Source of the DNA: Lates calcarifer | Taxonomy: Eukaryota; Chordata; Actinopteri; Centropomidae | Direction: 5' to 3' | Length of the DNA: 64,000 nt | Assembly: GCF_001640805.2 (NCBI RefSeq) | Contig: NC_066843.1 | Location: 10,813,686-10,877,685, forward strand | Part shown: positions 48,501 through 61,020 of the stretch, in pieces | Layout: each line of letters opens with the position of its first letter | How positions within the stretch are numbered: position 1 is the first letter of the stretch | Position numbers and translations under genes: made by a program | The notes under the pieces: generated by a model | Seen by the model: the letters and a program-made list of their open reading frames with translations, nothing else | Told to the model about the DNA's origin: nothing | Databases searched by the model: none

Positions 48501-51500
48501 CTGCATGTGCCACCACATACCCGCAGAATGTCGAGCAGATCCATCCAGCTCCAGCCTCTCCACTCACCACCGCCCACCCTCCCAACCCCAGCCCCAGAGA
48601 CGACTTAAAGAGCAGGAGTCAATTGAAATGAATGGGCAACCCACTGCAAGCTGGCTAGAGCTAAATGGAAATGTCAAGCTTGCCACGGATCCCTTTTGTT
48701 TGTCTGTAGAAGGCCTCGTCTCACTGGGGAGCCCAAACAGAATAATACCCAGCCACTGACAGTCAACACCTCACTGTTTCCATTTCATGTCACTCCTCTG
48801 TGTTTAGCAGTATGTGGACGGGAGAGAAAGAGAGAAAGTGAAAGAATCGACAGGCAAAGGTGCAATACACAAAGCGAGGCAATGGATTAAAGGCATCGTC
48901 TGTTGTGCAGGATTTGTGATGGTTCTCTGTTACGAAAATTTTTTGAGCAGCTCAGAGCTTAGTGTGAAACTTTTCCTCATAACCCGCACTGATGAGATCC
49001 TTTCTCTTGGATAAAGTAGGTGTGAGGCCACAGGTCTACATACAGTCCACACACTGACAGCTGTGAGAGCCAGCTGTATAGTAAAGTAACAGGGTAAAAC
49101 AAAAAGCACTAAAGCAACATGATAATAAAACTAAATCTCTTCTCTATTAGGCTACACAATGACCTTTTCAGTTTTATCAATCTGTCAATCAATTTTCTTG
49201 ATTCTGAAAGTCAAAATAATTCTGAAAATAGGAAACAGGAAATACTAAAATATAGCCATTAGAGATTCAAGATAATATCTTCAAATAGCTTGTTTGGTCT
49301 GATCAAGTGAGTTTATGCAATCCAAGCTCCAGTCAAGCCCATCCATAAGCTTTGTTTTTTATACATGAGCTGTTAGCTTGTAATGGTTCACTGATTCCAC
49401 TACCTGTATCCACTCGGACTCAGAGCCCAACAGAATTTAATGAGCCAGCATTCTTTAATTGTCACCTGTGGCTGCAGAGGTCGCTGTAGCTCATCAAAAG
49501 TTACATAGTGTTGCTTGAACAAGCTTCTTTTATTGTCAAAGCTCAGTCAAACTAATGTATAATGGTACTCGTCAACTTGATATCAAACAAAGCACATGGA
49601 TCTTCGGGCTGTAACAATTTCTTCTTTAAAATTAGCAAGTTGTGGCTAAGTGAAAAGAAAGATATTTTTAAAATAGAAAAATAAGTCTCAAACATGCTAT
49701 AGTTATTACAGTGTTAGTTATTAAAAACCTCAAATTATTATTTTCACAATTCACGTCCTTAAATCAGCAGTTTTTCTGGGTTAATTTGCTGTGATCATGG
49801 CCCAAATTGACAACTAGAAAAGAGACAGACAGAAAGCAGAAGACAGTGGCTGAGACCAAAGAATCAATAACACAATGAAACCGAGATTCAACATGAAAGC
49901 AATTTAACTTGTCTGTGCAGAGGTTAGGGTGGTGTACAAGTGGGAGTGATTGTGATGGTGGTGGGGTGGTGGGGGTGCAATCCAGCAGCCCTACATGTAC
50001 ATATATATTGGCTTGTCGGGTCTTATAAACTGCTTTGACATCTCATTTATGGTTATTGATAGATCGTATGTTAATGAATTGCTGCATCCCTAATGATCTG
50101 TGTGTTTGTGTGTGCACATGCAGACATGTGTCTAATGCGTATGTGCGTGTGCGTCTTCTGCTGCACATCCTCCAGTCTGGCAAGGACATCTTTAGTCATT
50201 ATCTGGAGCCGGCTTTGTAATTTGTAATCAGCTGATAGTGGCTGAGGCTGTGAAGTGTGATGTACCAGACTCCAAGCTGCCATATTTAATCCAATCCCAG
50301 ATCTATTACTGCAGAGGGGGACAGGACCACAGAATACACACACGCACACACACACACGCACACAAATGCTATACAGACAGTGACGGCTGCTTAGTGCATT
50401 GACGTCTCTGTGATGCTGTGAAGCAAATCAGTGTCAGAGGCATCTTTGTCTGAGGGAACAGATTGAACATGGCTTCGTGCTGCACCAGCAAGTTCCGCTA
50501 AGTAAGGCTGGTTAGCAACAGTAAAGGACAGATTCAGTCTCACTGTTGTATTTGGATTGTTAGTTTAGATTATTGGACTAGTAGCCTTGAATAGGAATCT
50601 TCAGATAACTTTATTGTTTTCCTCAAATAATGCCTCTGAATTTTACATGACATGGCACATGTACTGAATATCCTTAATGTGCTTACACTAGCTAACTAGT
50701 CTCCTTTAAGAAAGATTCCATGATTACTTTTGCATCAGATCATTCAAAAAAAATAAATAAATAAAAATCCATCCAAAAAATATATCTACATATTGTCACT
50801 GAAAACCATGGAGTAATTAAGAAAAAATATTCTGAGCAGTGAAAATCAGTCTTGACCTTGGGATAAATATGTATCACAAAATCATCGCAACTTAAGATCA
50901 ACTTCTGAATTTCCTCTGAGCTTTCAGCTGCATTTTAGTCCTACAAACAACCCTAAAAAAATACAAAGGGCTGCATTACTGGGAGCAGGTTGCTTCAGGT
51001 ACTGTGACAAATACTATCCAAGAAACCCAGTTTGAGGACTACCTCCATTCAGCTACCCAGACACCAAAACAGTGCACAACTGTTTATAATATGAGGGATG
51101 ATTTTAGAATTCTGGAAAGTCATGAAAGCAGTAATTATTTTTTCTTTTGTCATGAAAATTGTGAGATGGTCTTATTCAAATGAATGGGGTGGCTGTTTCT
51201 TCTTCATGCAGAACTAATGTTGATCTTAACTTGTATTTATACTCTTAATCTGCAAATGGAACTAGCTTGAGTGCCATCGCGGGGCCTTAGTGTTGGTTAC
51301 AAGATGACAAGTGTTTGCATATGACTGACTGTTGATTGGAGAGATGAGGCCATTCAAATATGGCACCAAAGACCATCTTTGAACTGAGACAACCTGTTAT
51401 TGCGGGACCAAAGTTCCCGCCTTAGAAGATGAAGACTGAGACACGATGGTTGAAGGTCTGAAAAAGCGTGCAAGTAGGTGAGATTGTTTTATCAGAAAAA

Positions 51501-53877
51501 CAATGTTGTGGTAAGTTTTATGAAGCAAGAGATTGGGATTTTTGATCCTAAAAGACAATATAAGCATCTCCATCAATATTTAGTATTCTTTTTCCTGACA
51601 ATGACAGTTCAATTGGATTTACAGTAACTGATTTGCTTTCACATCCCAGTAAAACTACAGTGTAAGCAAAGCCAGAATCTTGCTTACTTTCTCCGTCTTG
51701 ATTTGGGAAACGTGCTCACAACCTGTAAACTCAGCTGTCTGAGATGACAGAAATAACCTGGGAGTAATATGCACACGTGATGACAGGGGGAAGTAGGGAA
51801 GAGAATAGGACAAGAAGAAAGACTTGTAATGAGCTTGTTCAATTCAATTGCCGAACTGCAGTTCCACGTGAGAGGCAGAAAGCTGTGCTCCCCCACACAC
51901 ACAGAGGTCATGCTTTGGCAAAAGCAGCGGTGGAATAAATCACATCCAGGCCTTTGTGTCCACGTTCTTTGTAGCAAAAAACAAAAGAATATTGGTTCCC
52001 TCCTGGGCTATTTACCTGTTCTGTGCAAGAAAGTGAGATGGAATAAATAAGACCTGAGACGACAAGGGAAATGTTTAATTTGACAACATGGAAGAGGAGG
52101 TATGACGGTACATGTTGGAGATATGGGGCAAAAATTGAAATAGAGAGGCAAACAGGAGAAGCTGGGATGTCCTTGCGCTTTGTTTTAGGAGCTAAATTGC
52201 CGGCAGCAGAGTGGCAGGCAGTAGTGAACTCAGCAGATTGCCAAGGCTGTGATGCTTGCCCCCCCTGTTTTTGTTGTGGCTTTTCTCTTTATTAGAGATA
52301 ACAAGTTGGCCAAAGGCAGAGGCAGGTGCTGCTGGAATTACACAGCAGGTGTAGATGAAGGGAGCAATAAACGGGGGAAGGATTACTGAGTTCTGGTTGA
52401 ACATGGCAAATGCTGACTAGGGATGATAATAGATTTGAACATTCTTTGCATAGAGGGCTGAAAATGAAGGTTTTGGTGGAAGAGTTCACCCAGTGTGTCC
52501 TTAGACCTGGTTAGTAGCCATAATGGTGCTGAAAAAAATCCACTCAATGTAAATCATTTTTTCCTTGATTTCTGTGTTTGTTTTTTGGATTGCGTTTGTG
52601 TTAGCACCTACAGTGCATGTCTTTTCCACTGCCTCACTCTTGCTTTCAGCTGTATTTCTGTTGCTGTCTTGTTTGTTGCTCACTGGATGAATGTTGCCCC
52701 TTTTCAATTACCTGCCCACTAACACTCAATTTCTCTGTTTCCTTCCCTGTCCTAACCTGTGCCCATTCTTTTTCCAACCTCATCATACGTTCTCCTTTCC
52801 CATCATTTCTCTGTTTGCTCTGTCTTCTTTCAATCATCTTCACACTTCCTTCTTCACTGTCCCTCCTCCTCCTAGCCAACATCCTGACAGTGGTCATCCT
52901 GTCCCAGCTGGTGCTGCGTCGTCAGAAGTCCTCCTACAACTATCTCCTGGCCCTGGCAGCCGCCGACATCCTGGTCCTGCTCCTGATTGTTTTTGTCGAC
53001 TTTATTTTGGAGGATTTCATTTTGGCCACGCCACTGCCTCCGTCATTAAACAATGCCGTGCAGGTCCTGGAGTTCTCCTCCATTCACACCTCCATCTGGA
53101 TCACCGTGCCTCTTACCATTGACCGCTACATCGCTGTTTGCCACCCGCTGCGCTACCACACGGTCTCCTACCCAGCTCGCACACGGAGAGTGATATTCGC
53201 CGTGTACATTGGGTGTTTGCTCTCTGCAGCTCCTTATTACTGGTGGCCTGAGCTGTGGCACAGCCTTCCAGGAATGGGCAGTGGTGGTGATGGAGGAGGA
53301 GGAGGGGTAGGAGGAGAAGGCAACAGGAGAACCGTGGCCGAGCACGTCCTGGTGTGGGCCCATTGTGCCACCTGTCTACCTCCTGCCCTGCACCGTCTTC
53401 TTCTCCCTCAACGCTGTCATCGTGCGCAAGTTACGCAGACGACGCAGCTGTTTCCGTCTCCGAGGTTACTCTACGGGCAAGACCACCGCCATTCTCCTCG
53501 CCATCACCTCCATTTTCGCTGTTTTGTGGGCACCACGCACCCTCATGATCCTCTACCACTTCTACTCACCTCCTCCAGCCTCGCAAGGCGCCGGCCGACT
53601 GCTCCACATGCTCACTGACCTGGCGAACATGCTAGCGTTGCTCAACACCGGCGTCAACTTTTTCCTCTACTGTTTCATCAGCAAGCGATTCCGGGGCATG
53701 GCTGCCAACGTGCTGAGAGCGCTGGTCCACTGCCGGAAGCAGCCTCCGCCGTTCTACGCCAGCCACAACTTCTCCATCACGAGCAGTCCCTGGATCTCAC
53801 CAGCCAACTCCCACTGCATCAAGATGTTGGTGTACCAGTACGACAAAAATGGGAAGCCCATCTGTATTTCCTCTTGA
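42149..53877 (+). CDS. gpr139: Orphan class A receptor GPR139, with a one-base frameshift in exon 2
   Basis: Exon 1 (42149-42296) and exon 2 (52876-53877) join in phase 1 through G/CC. With one surplus base near 53370-53373 ignored, the product is about 382 aa; the human protein is 353. The N-terminus MEHSH matches the family, with a glycosylation sequon at Asn13. Key blocks are [11 protein letters not shown] (TM1), [13 protein letters not shown] (TM2), [10 protein letters not shown] at 132-141 (TM3 and loop 2), [13 protein letters not shown] and LWAPR (TM6), [17 protein letters not shown] (TM7), and the tail [23 protein letters not shown]139 is a brain receptor, coupled mainly to Gq, reported to respond to aromatic amino acids. 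The loop after TM4 carries an extra Gly-rich stretch (182-198). As written, the frame changes after AHCAT (215) and stops at 53618, so TM5-7 would be missing. The intact sequence downstream argues for sequencing error or a recent allele. Confidence 0.93.
43440..43810. promoter_or_regulatory. Candidate conserved non-coding element in gpr139 intron
   Basis: This is a long stretch of high-complexity sequence without simple repeats. It contains GCGGATTGGCCGG, TCTGAATTAATGGCAG and TCAATCATTATGACGCAGC. Such sequence stands out in a repeat-rich intron. The enhancer role is inferred only. Confidence 0.3.
44770..45035 (+). repeat. More decayed copy of the 40112 repeat family
   Basis: It has CAGTGGTGGAGGAGCAATTC and TTGTGTTTTGTATGCAAAGT, then CATAATCTGCAAATGACCTA. 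It ends with TTTACAGTAGTTGAGTAAAC, in the order of the family seen at 40112-40600. Confidence 0.55.
52876..53877 (+). CDS. gpr139: gpr139 exon 2 (TM1 to C-terminus), frameshifted at ~53371
   Basis: The acceptor CTCCTCCTAG precedes CCAACATCCTG. Residues are in one frame up to HCAT (53370-53372) and one base out of register from GTCTACCTCCTGCCC onward, to TGA at 53875-53877. Both halves match GPR139 closely. Confidence 0.93.
53370..53373 (+). pseudogene. gpr139: Frameshift site in gpr139 (one surplus base)
   Basis: The four bases ACCT occupy the place of a single Thr codon between GCC (Ala) and GTC (Val). The surplus C or T shifts the frame. The unshifted reading continues as [11 protein letters not shown] to a stop at 53618. 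Confidence 0.85.
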
Positions 53878-54129
53878 GTCTACAGCCACCAGCAGCTGCC
53901 CCCGCCCTCAATCCTGGGGGGAGAAAACATATTTGGGCTTTGTCTCCATTGGTGACCAACTTTGCCCGCATGGGACTCTTTGAGGCTTGAAAATGTCAAC
54001 ACGCCCGGAGAGCACAGAGGTGATAGTTTAGCTAGCTTTGAGTGTTAAAGTGATAGGCTAGTAAGGTGGAAAAGCAAACAGCAGATGTGTGCTTGGCAGA
54101 AAATGGCCAGGCCTCTCATGTTCAATAAA
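53878..54129 (+). other. gpr139: gpr139 proximal 3'UTR with polyadenylation signal
   Basis: AATAAA at 54124-54129 is the first signal after the stop codon. Further hexamers lie downstream, for instance near 57863, so a longer 3'UTR is possible. Confidence 0.5.
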
Positions 54130-57100
54130 GTATTCACAAAGCAGCAACCAGCATCAAATAGATGTTGATTGTTTCCTCCATGCAAAAAAATACAGCTACT
54201 GTAAGTGACTGCAGCTTGAGTGAGCGACTGATAAAAGGGATATCACCACCATCCATCACTGACTTTTATGAGCCACTGTTTGTAACAGCGCTGAATTATA
54301 AACTGGCAACTAGATGAATCCTCGATGAAGCATCAAATGCCTGGTGACATTGTTTTCTTTATGGATGCTCTCTGTTGTACACTACCGCCAACGGTGAAGA
54401 GTTTCAAACAGCTGCATCTTTGCGTCCACCGGGAGTCATTTTCCACATTGCAGAGATCCGGTCAGAGTCTGAGCACTAAACATCTCACCTGGAGGGGTGA
54501 TTCACTCAGGCAGAGCCACCGACGACGTGTTCACTGCCCGCAATTCTGATTGTCTCTCAAGCAATGTAAAACCGTGCTGTAATTTCCAATTCAATATGCA
54601 GAGGAGTCTCAAAGGCATGTTATATGGGGCTTTTGTAAAATGAATGGCCCTCCTTGAATTTTCCTCATGCGTTAGCTGAGTTCATCCTGGCAGCACAGGT
54701 CACCTACAAGTCGGCGCTCAGCTATGAAAGACCAAGTTATCCCACATCCAAGCTCACAGGTTGTTGTAGGATAAGTAGGTGCTCTGCTTATTGTTGGTTA
54801 AATATTTATTAATGGTAGACTTGACTGTTATTGTAGCTTCACAAAAATATGAGACAAAAAATATGATTATGGCTCCGAGGTGTCATTAATCTAGTAATCA
54901 CATTTCCAATATTAGATAGAGGAAATTTCTGCTATTAGTAGATAGTCCTCTATTAATTATTGATGGTCCTTGATTACTTACTGTTAGCCATTATCTGGAT
55001 GAATATAATGAATGTAAATGAACATCTCTTTAACCCTTTAGCTTTCTGAGAGACTGAGGATGAGAGAGAGAGAGAGAGAGAGGACAGAAAAATCGTCTCT
55101 CCTTCCCTTTTGGTTCGTTCTCCCCATCCAAGGTTTTCTGTGCCATGATGCAACAGTGAATTTTGTCTCAGGGCCACAGTGACACATATTGTTTCGTTTC
55201 TGCTGCTGGCTGATGGCAGTTCAGTAACATTTTATATCAAAACACAGTCGCATACATCAACTCTTTACCAGCGTGGCCCAAGTCCTGCCCGGTAACAAAC
55301 CATAAATGTGAACGTGCACACAGACACCTTGCACTGCATTGCCCACAGACTGAGCACATTGAGATCAATGCACATCCATTCCGCAGACACCTTGGGGCAT
55401 TAGAAGTGTTCATCTATCTAGCATGAATGGAGCTGAGCCAAAGGGCAGATTTCTGCTAATACCTGCCTGGAAGGATCAGACACCTCAGGCCTTTTTTTAA
55501 TGGATAAGGCTTTAAATCTGATGAATGTTAGGTGTGTCTGTCATAGCTGATAAAATCGTGCCCTCCAAACTCTTGTTCGACACTCTTTAGGGGGTGACTG
55601 CCCATGTATCGTTGCTCTTTCTCTCATCATAGCAACCATTAAAGCAAAATAAAAAAATAACTGCAGCTGAAAATCAGAGCAAGGGTTTCACAGTTACGGC
55701 CATTTTTCACGTCAGGTATAATAACATTTAACTTACCAGCTTCACTGTTTAGATCTGGGGGCATTGTGACTCGGCAAGATACAGTTTAACAACACTCACA
55801 GGATTGAACTCTAGAAAATCATCACTGCAACAACTATTTTATCTTTTTTCAGGATGACTGCGAAGTCATAAGTAGAAGTAGAGTCGACATCACAAAGTAA
55901 ACCACCTTTTTGTGTTGCAGCAGAAGTTGATCCGGCTTCATTTTTCTCTTAGACAACCCTGCATTGTTTTGCCAGAACCCCCCAACGCTGCCAGACTGGC
56001 AGCATTCAAATGAATGGGAGAGCGAGTCTGAATGTGGACATATTTACTGTGGCCAGTATGTTTATCCTCACATGTCTAACTCCGCAAACATGCTGTATAA
56101 CTGTCATGAGTTGTCCCCTGATGTAAACATGAAACCCTCTCCCAGCACTGCAACAGGTGCCTAGTCATATGGTTTTAGATGAGTCAAATTCCTGAATTGA
56201 GTGTCTAGGGGTGGATCTAGGCGACACCATAATAAATCCATAAAGAGGAAATATGTGACCTTTTGGGTGAGTACTAAAATGCTTGACAAAAATTTCAATT
56301 TCTTTTCCAATAAAAGATTACTCTAACCAGAGTAAATCTAAGTCTCCCGCTCCCCCATTTTCAGTTCAGTTCAGTCCTCCACTCTCAATTCCCATTTCTT
56401 TGTTCCTCACAAACCGATTTTCTTCAAAACTGCGAAGTGAATGAGGTAGTGCCAATTGCCACCTGCCCACCCCCCACTTCCACAAACACACACACACACA
56501 CCTACACCTTCTTCACTCGTTACACCTCCCACTCATCCCTCTTTCCTCCCACTTTATGTCAAATGCACTTGCTCAAAGTTAATTTCACGACTGTCCTCTT
56601 TACTCGTTAACTGATTATCTTGGTGTGCACGTGCATACCGAGCATATTGCCCCATCATTTCTTATCAGAAAATTGATCCATGCTGTTAGGAACCTTGAGC
56701 TGAAGCTGGTGGATGTTGAGCGTTATTTGAAGGAGATGAACAGCCAAACGGTCGATAACCAGTAATCACTCACCAATCTTCTCGAACCCCCTCCCCAAAA
56801 AAATCAAAGTCACGCTCAGCAGGACATTACATTTCATTTAGTGTAAAAGCAGTAAAATATTAGCCTCGATACCAGTCAATATTCTCTAATGATCAAGACT
56901 GTGATCAATAATAAAGTAGGATCGCAAAAAAAATGTTTTGGCTTCAGCCTGAGGAGCTCTTGCCATATCAGTGTTGCCATGACATTTATTTCATGTGTTA
57001 ACCCCATCCAGTGTTTTGGGCATGTTAATGTGACATTTGTGCAAAAACCAGTGCCTCATTCCCACAATCTCTGGGGATGCCAGGCGAGCAGAGGGATGAG

Positions 57101-57182
57101 TCGGGGGGTGGGGTGGTTGTCACATGCAGGTGTCCCTCCGTCTCCCACGTGAGGCAGTCAGTAGCAAGCAGGAGAGGAGGCT

Positions 57183-57186
<4 letters not shown>

Positions 57187-57222
<36 letters not shown>
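57187..57222. repeat. (GT)18 microsatellite
   Basis: A perfect GT tract in the spacer downstream of gpr139. Confidence 0.95.
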
Positions 57223-57224
<2 letters not shown>

Positions 57225-58785
57225 AGGGTTATTGCCAAGAAATCGTCCCCATTATGAGGGGGATAAAATGCCTAGGATCTATATTTTCTTCAGCCAGATA
57301 TTAAAAAGATAACGAAACATAAATCAATCAGAGGGGAAAATTGTATTTTCTCTCACATCCTGCTCTACGCTTTTTCCTCTCTGTCTCTCTCTACCTGCCC
57401 AGCTCTACAGTGAGTGTGTGAGTGTGTGTGTGTGCGCGTGTGCGTGTGTGTACATAATGCCTGTGTTAGACAGAAAGAAGCTTTAAAAAGTGTTTGTGCC
57501 ATAGGACCTGTAATGTATGAAATCAAATATGTATTTATACTCAGTCATGATGAATATAATTACATACAGCACAGTATTATAACGATATAACCATGAATGT
57601 ACAACTGACGCTTCTGGCATTTTTGTTGGTAATTTTCTGATTGTGATTTTCTACACAATGATCTTTTTTGAGCAGTCTTTTACCTCTCTCCATGGCAGTG
57701 TTTCAAAACTGTGTTTTTTGATTGTACTGGAGTGATTATAGGCTTGCATAATTCAGTTGTTTCCTCCTAATGAATGTATTGACTGTATAAAGAGTATGTA
57801 TTACTGTGCTGTGAGAAGGTATGCAGAAAAGTAATTGCTAATATCAATATTTTTGATCAAAGAAATAAAGAACAGTGTCTCTAAAGACTGAGATACAGTG
57901 CTGCTGATGATCTTTGTCTTTTTTTCTGCATGGGAAATTACACATCAAAAAAAAAAGAAATTGAGCCTTGACATCACCTTCAATAATGTAATCAACATTA
58001 GGAGGAGCTACTCATATAATGGATTCTTTTTCCTTCCATAAATACAAATGCTCACACCAGAGGAAAGGAATAGTGGAAAGGTATAGTATTTAGCTTGTAG
58101 GTAAATTTCAATAACTCCATAGTTAGCTTTTTTTAAAAAAAAAAAACATAAAAAAAAAATGTTTTTAGACTTTGACTTTCTGAATATCGTATGATTAATA
58201 ATTTGAAATTTCTTGACGTAATGAGCAATGACTGTTATATGACATACCCTTTGATTTACAGGACCATCATTTCTGAAAAAATTTCCCAATATTTACTTTT
58301 GATTTCCAATGAATGAACCATGAAATTTGATACCAGTTATAGTAAAACATGCTAAGACGGTGTTAAAATGGTACTCATCCAATTAATTAATTCCAATTAT
58401 TTGCTATGTAAGCTTAACCTTGAGAGTCAGTGCTCAAAAATGTGAAATTTGTCGACGAGCAAGAGTACAATTAGTACGCAATGATTATCATTACATTTGT
58501 AAATTTGTATGTAATTAAATTTAGAGGACTTTCTTATTTTTCGTATAAATTACATTATGCTTTCTAGAACTCATTAGGTCAATAAAAAAGTGTTACTCAC
58601 ATTTCCATATTTTTGAATCCAGCCCTTTATATTGATTATCAAATAAACAATATCATGTGACCTATGTCAATATCTTGTACAGAAGATCCCTTTTGCTTGT
58701 TGATATCAGAGCCTGAGAGGTCAGGGGGTTCCTTACTGAAGTGACTTAGTGAAGTTAATATGTCTTGTTGTAAAGACAAATAACT

Positions 58786-58882
58786 ACAAAGAGACACAAA
58801 ATGTTTGTAGTCAGAAGAGATCCAAATCAATAACAAAGAGACACAAAATGAACTGATCACAAACAATATTTTGTGTCTCTTT
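58786..58882. repeat. Direct and inverted copies of ACAAAGAGACACAAAATG
   Basis: The 18-mer is present at 58786-58803 and again at 58833-58850. Its reverse complement over 15 bases (ATTTTGTGTCTCTTT) is at 58868-58882. The second copy and the inverted copy can form a hairpin with a loop of about 17 bases. Similar units form small satellites in fish. Confidence 0.85.
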
Positions 58883-59543
58883 CAGAGCTTGTCTGTGCCT
58901 GTTGTCTCATGATCTATTCATGTCTCTAGCCAGAGACGAACGTCAATCAGTGATCACTGAGCACTGAGAATCAACGTGCATGGTGACCTGACATTTAAAC
59001 ATCCTAAAGACATTGCAGAACACTTACAACAGTGGTCGAGGATACGTCCACCAGTCTGCTGCTGTGTGTGGTGGTCACAGTGCATGGGTGTGTGTGAGTG
59101 TGTGAGTATGATAACAGTTATAATTCAGGGGGATACACTGTATAATGCAGTGACAAACAGGGCTTTGCTGTTCCAAAGCACCAGCTCAACTGTAACAATC
59201 CAGGTGATAATCACAAGCTCAGAGGGAAAGGAGAGATTCAGCTCTGTCTGTCTGTCTGTGTGTGTGTGTGCGTGTGTGCGCCCAATTAAAGTCTTGACAG
59301 CAGCGCTGAGTCAGCCGACACTTTGTCCCTGTCAACATGGGGATAAGTGAGAAACGGAGCATAGTGTACATGAGAACAAGCACACACACACACATAAGAG
59401 AAGACACTATTTTATTTGTCTATAATCACCTCTGATTGCAGATGAAGCAGCACGTGTGTCATCTCTCAGACTCCCCCTGGTTACATCTACAGACCAATCA
59501 CTGTCTTGCTCATGACAAGCCAATTAACACTTCTCTCACTAAC

Positions 59544-59568
59544 AAAAAAAAAAAAAAAAAAAAAAAAA
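59544..59568. repeat. 25-base poly-A tract
   Basis: An uninterrupted A run with no adjacent retroelement body that I can identify. Confidence 0.9.
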
Positions 59569-60699
59569 CTCTGCCAAATTTGGCTCGCTGTTAACTGACA
59601 TTTCCCTGCAAAAACATTCAAGTCACCAGAAGCTGAACAAAAGGATCAGTGTGTCTGTTTCACTGAGACAAACTGCGACTGGCCTCTTTAAGTAAATCCA
59701 CACCACCACACTTTATAAGCTGAGGTCATCTATATTTTAATATAAAATAGGTCTGTCTGATAAATGTCCTGTCAGCCCTTCACCCTCTCTCATGACGAGG
59801 AGAGTTGCAGGGAGAGAAAATGAGAGAATGAAGAGAGAAAGATTGAAGGACAGGGAGAAGAAAACAGAGGGAGTGTGTATGTCTTCACATGTGTGTGTGT
59901 GTATATGTGTGCACTTGCTGCCAGTCCTTACGAGTGTGTTGCCGCAGTAATAAAGATGGATGAGCCTGTCTGCTGCTGCTGTGATTGGGCTGCTGCTGAT
60001 TGTGAGCACACGTGTGTTTGTGTGCACATGCAAAGATTTATTTATTTATTTATTTGCACTCAGGCTGATATGTGTAAAGAAAAACTGAAAAAATGTAAAA
60101 GAAAAATATTACAGCCTCTGAACATCAATGAAAAAAGGCATCTTTAAATCCATGTCAAGGCTATTTATTATATGCGTCTGTCAATATCCAAAGCAGCAGC
60201 TATAAATCAAAAAGTGAGGGGCCAAGAGTTTACAGATATTTCCAAAAAGAATGATTCCAGTGTGTGATTGGAGTTCGAGATGTATTTTAATTGAACCACT
60301 TACTCACACACAGATAACAGATTCAGCTGCTGCTCAATTTAACATAAACCAAATGTTTTTTAAATGTATCCAGTCACATTCAATCAATAAGTGATGACAA
60401 ACTGAGAAACATTAATAATAATCACACCCTGTCACTTTATTTTATTCAGTTTCCTTGTCTATCTGCCTTCTAAATTGCCTTCTAACCCAAAATGTCTGCT
60501 GCACTATTGAGATTCCTTTTTTTTGTTACATCTTTTCTAAATGTAAGGAGGTAATTAAGTTCTGTAGCCACATTTTAACTGCAGGGACAGTAGGTTTCTC
60601 CCACTATGTTTTTTTTTTTTTTTTTTCTGTGATGAGTGAATAATGTAGTGATGTTAACTGAGGATGGCTGGTAAAGGATCTGGCTCTGGATTAGAGGAC

Positions 60700-61020
60700 T
60701 GTTGCGGTCATCTCTAGAGGAAGAGCTTCTCATGTTGACAGAAAACCCATGTACTGTAGGAGCTAGGCCTGAACCTCCCAGAAGATCCTTGAAACCTTTT
60801 ATAAACTCCCTGTGATCGATGGTATCATAAGAAACACTGAGATCAAGGAGGACCAGGAGGACTAGCCTCTCCTGTCAGAGTCCTGTGATATGGTTTGTCT
60901 GAAACCAGACTGAGAGACAGAGTGTGTTCAAAGAGTTCCTGTCTGATTATGTTACTTTTTGTAGTACTGTAGTAAAATGAAGCTTTGATAACTCTGAGAC
61001 TTGGCTTTTACCTTCATGAT
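60700..61020. repeat. Possible decayed interspersed repeat
   Basis: Words such as ACTGAGATCAAGGAGGACCA and GTCTGAAACCAGACTGAGAG resemble a multi-copy fish sequence that I know only loosely. No frame is coding. Confidence 0.35.

Larger units (their letters stand above)
42297..52875 (+). other. gpr139: gpr139 intron 1 (10.6 kb)
   Basis: It is bounded by GTAAGA and CTCCTCCTAG. It contains a (CA)15 tract at 42493-42523, a possible regulatory patch at 43440-43810, a decayed repeat at 44770-45035, poly-T near 45352-45366 and 47278-47291, and no supportable exon. The frame at 45536-46069 has no family resemblance. Confidence 0.75.
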
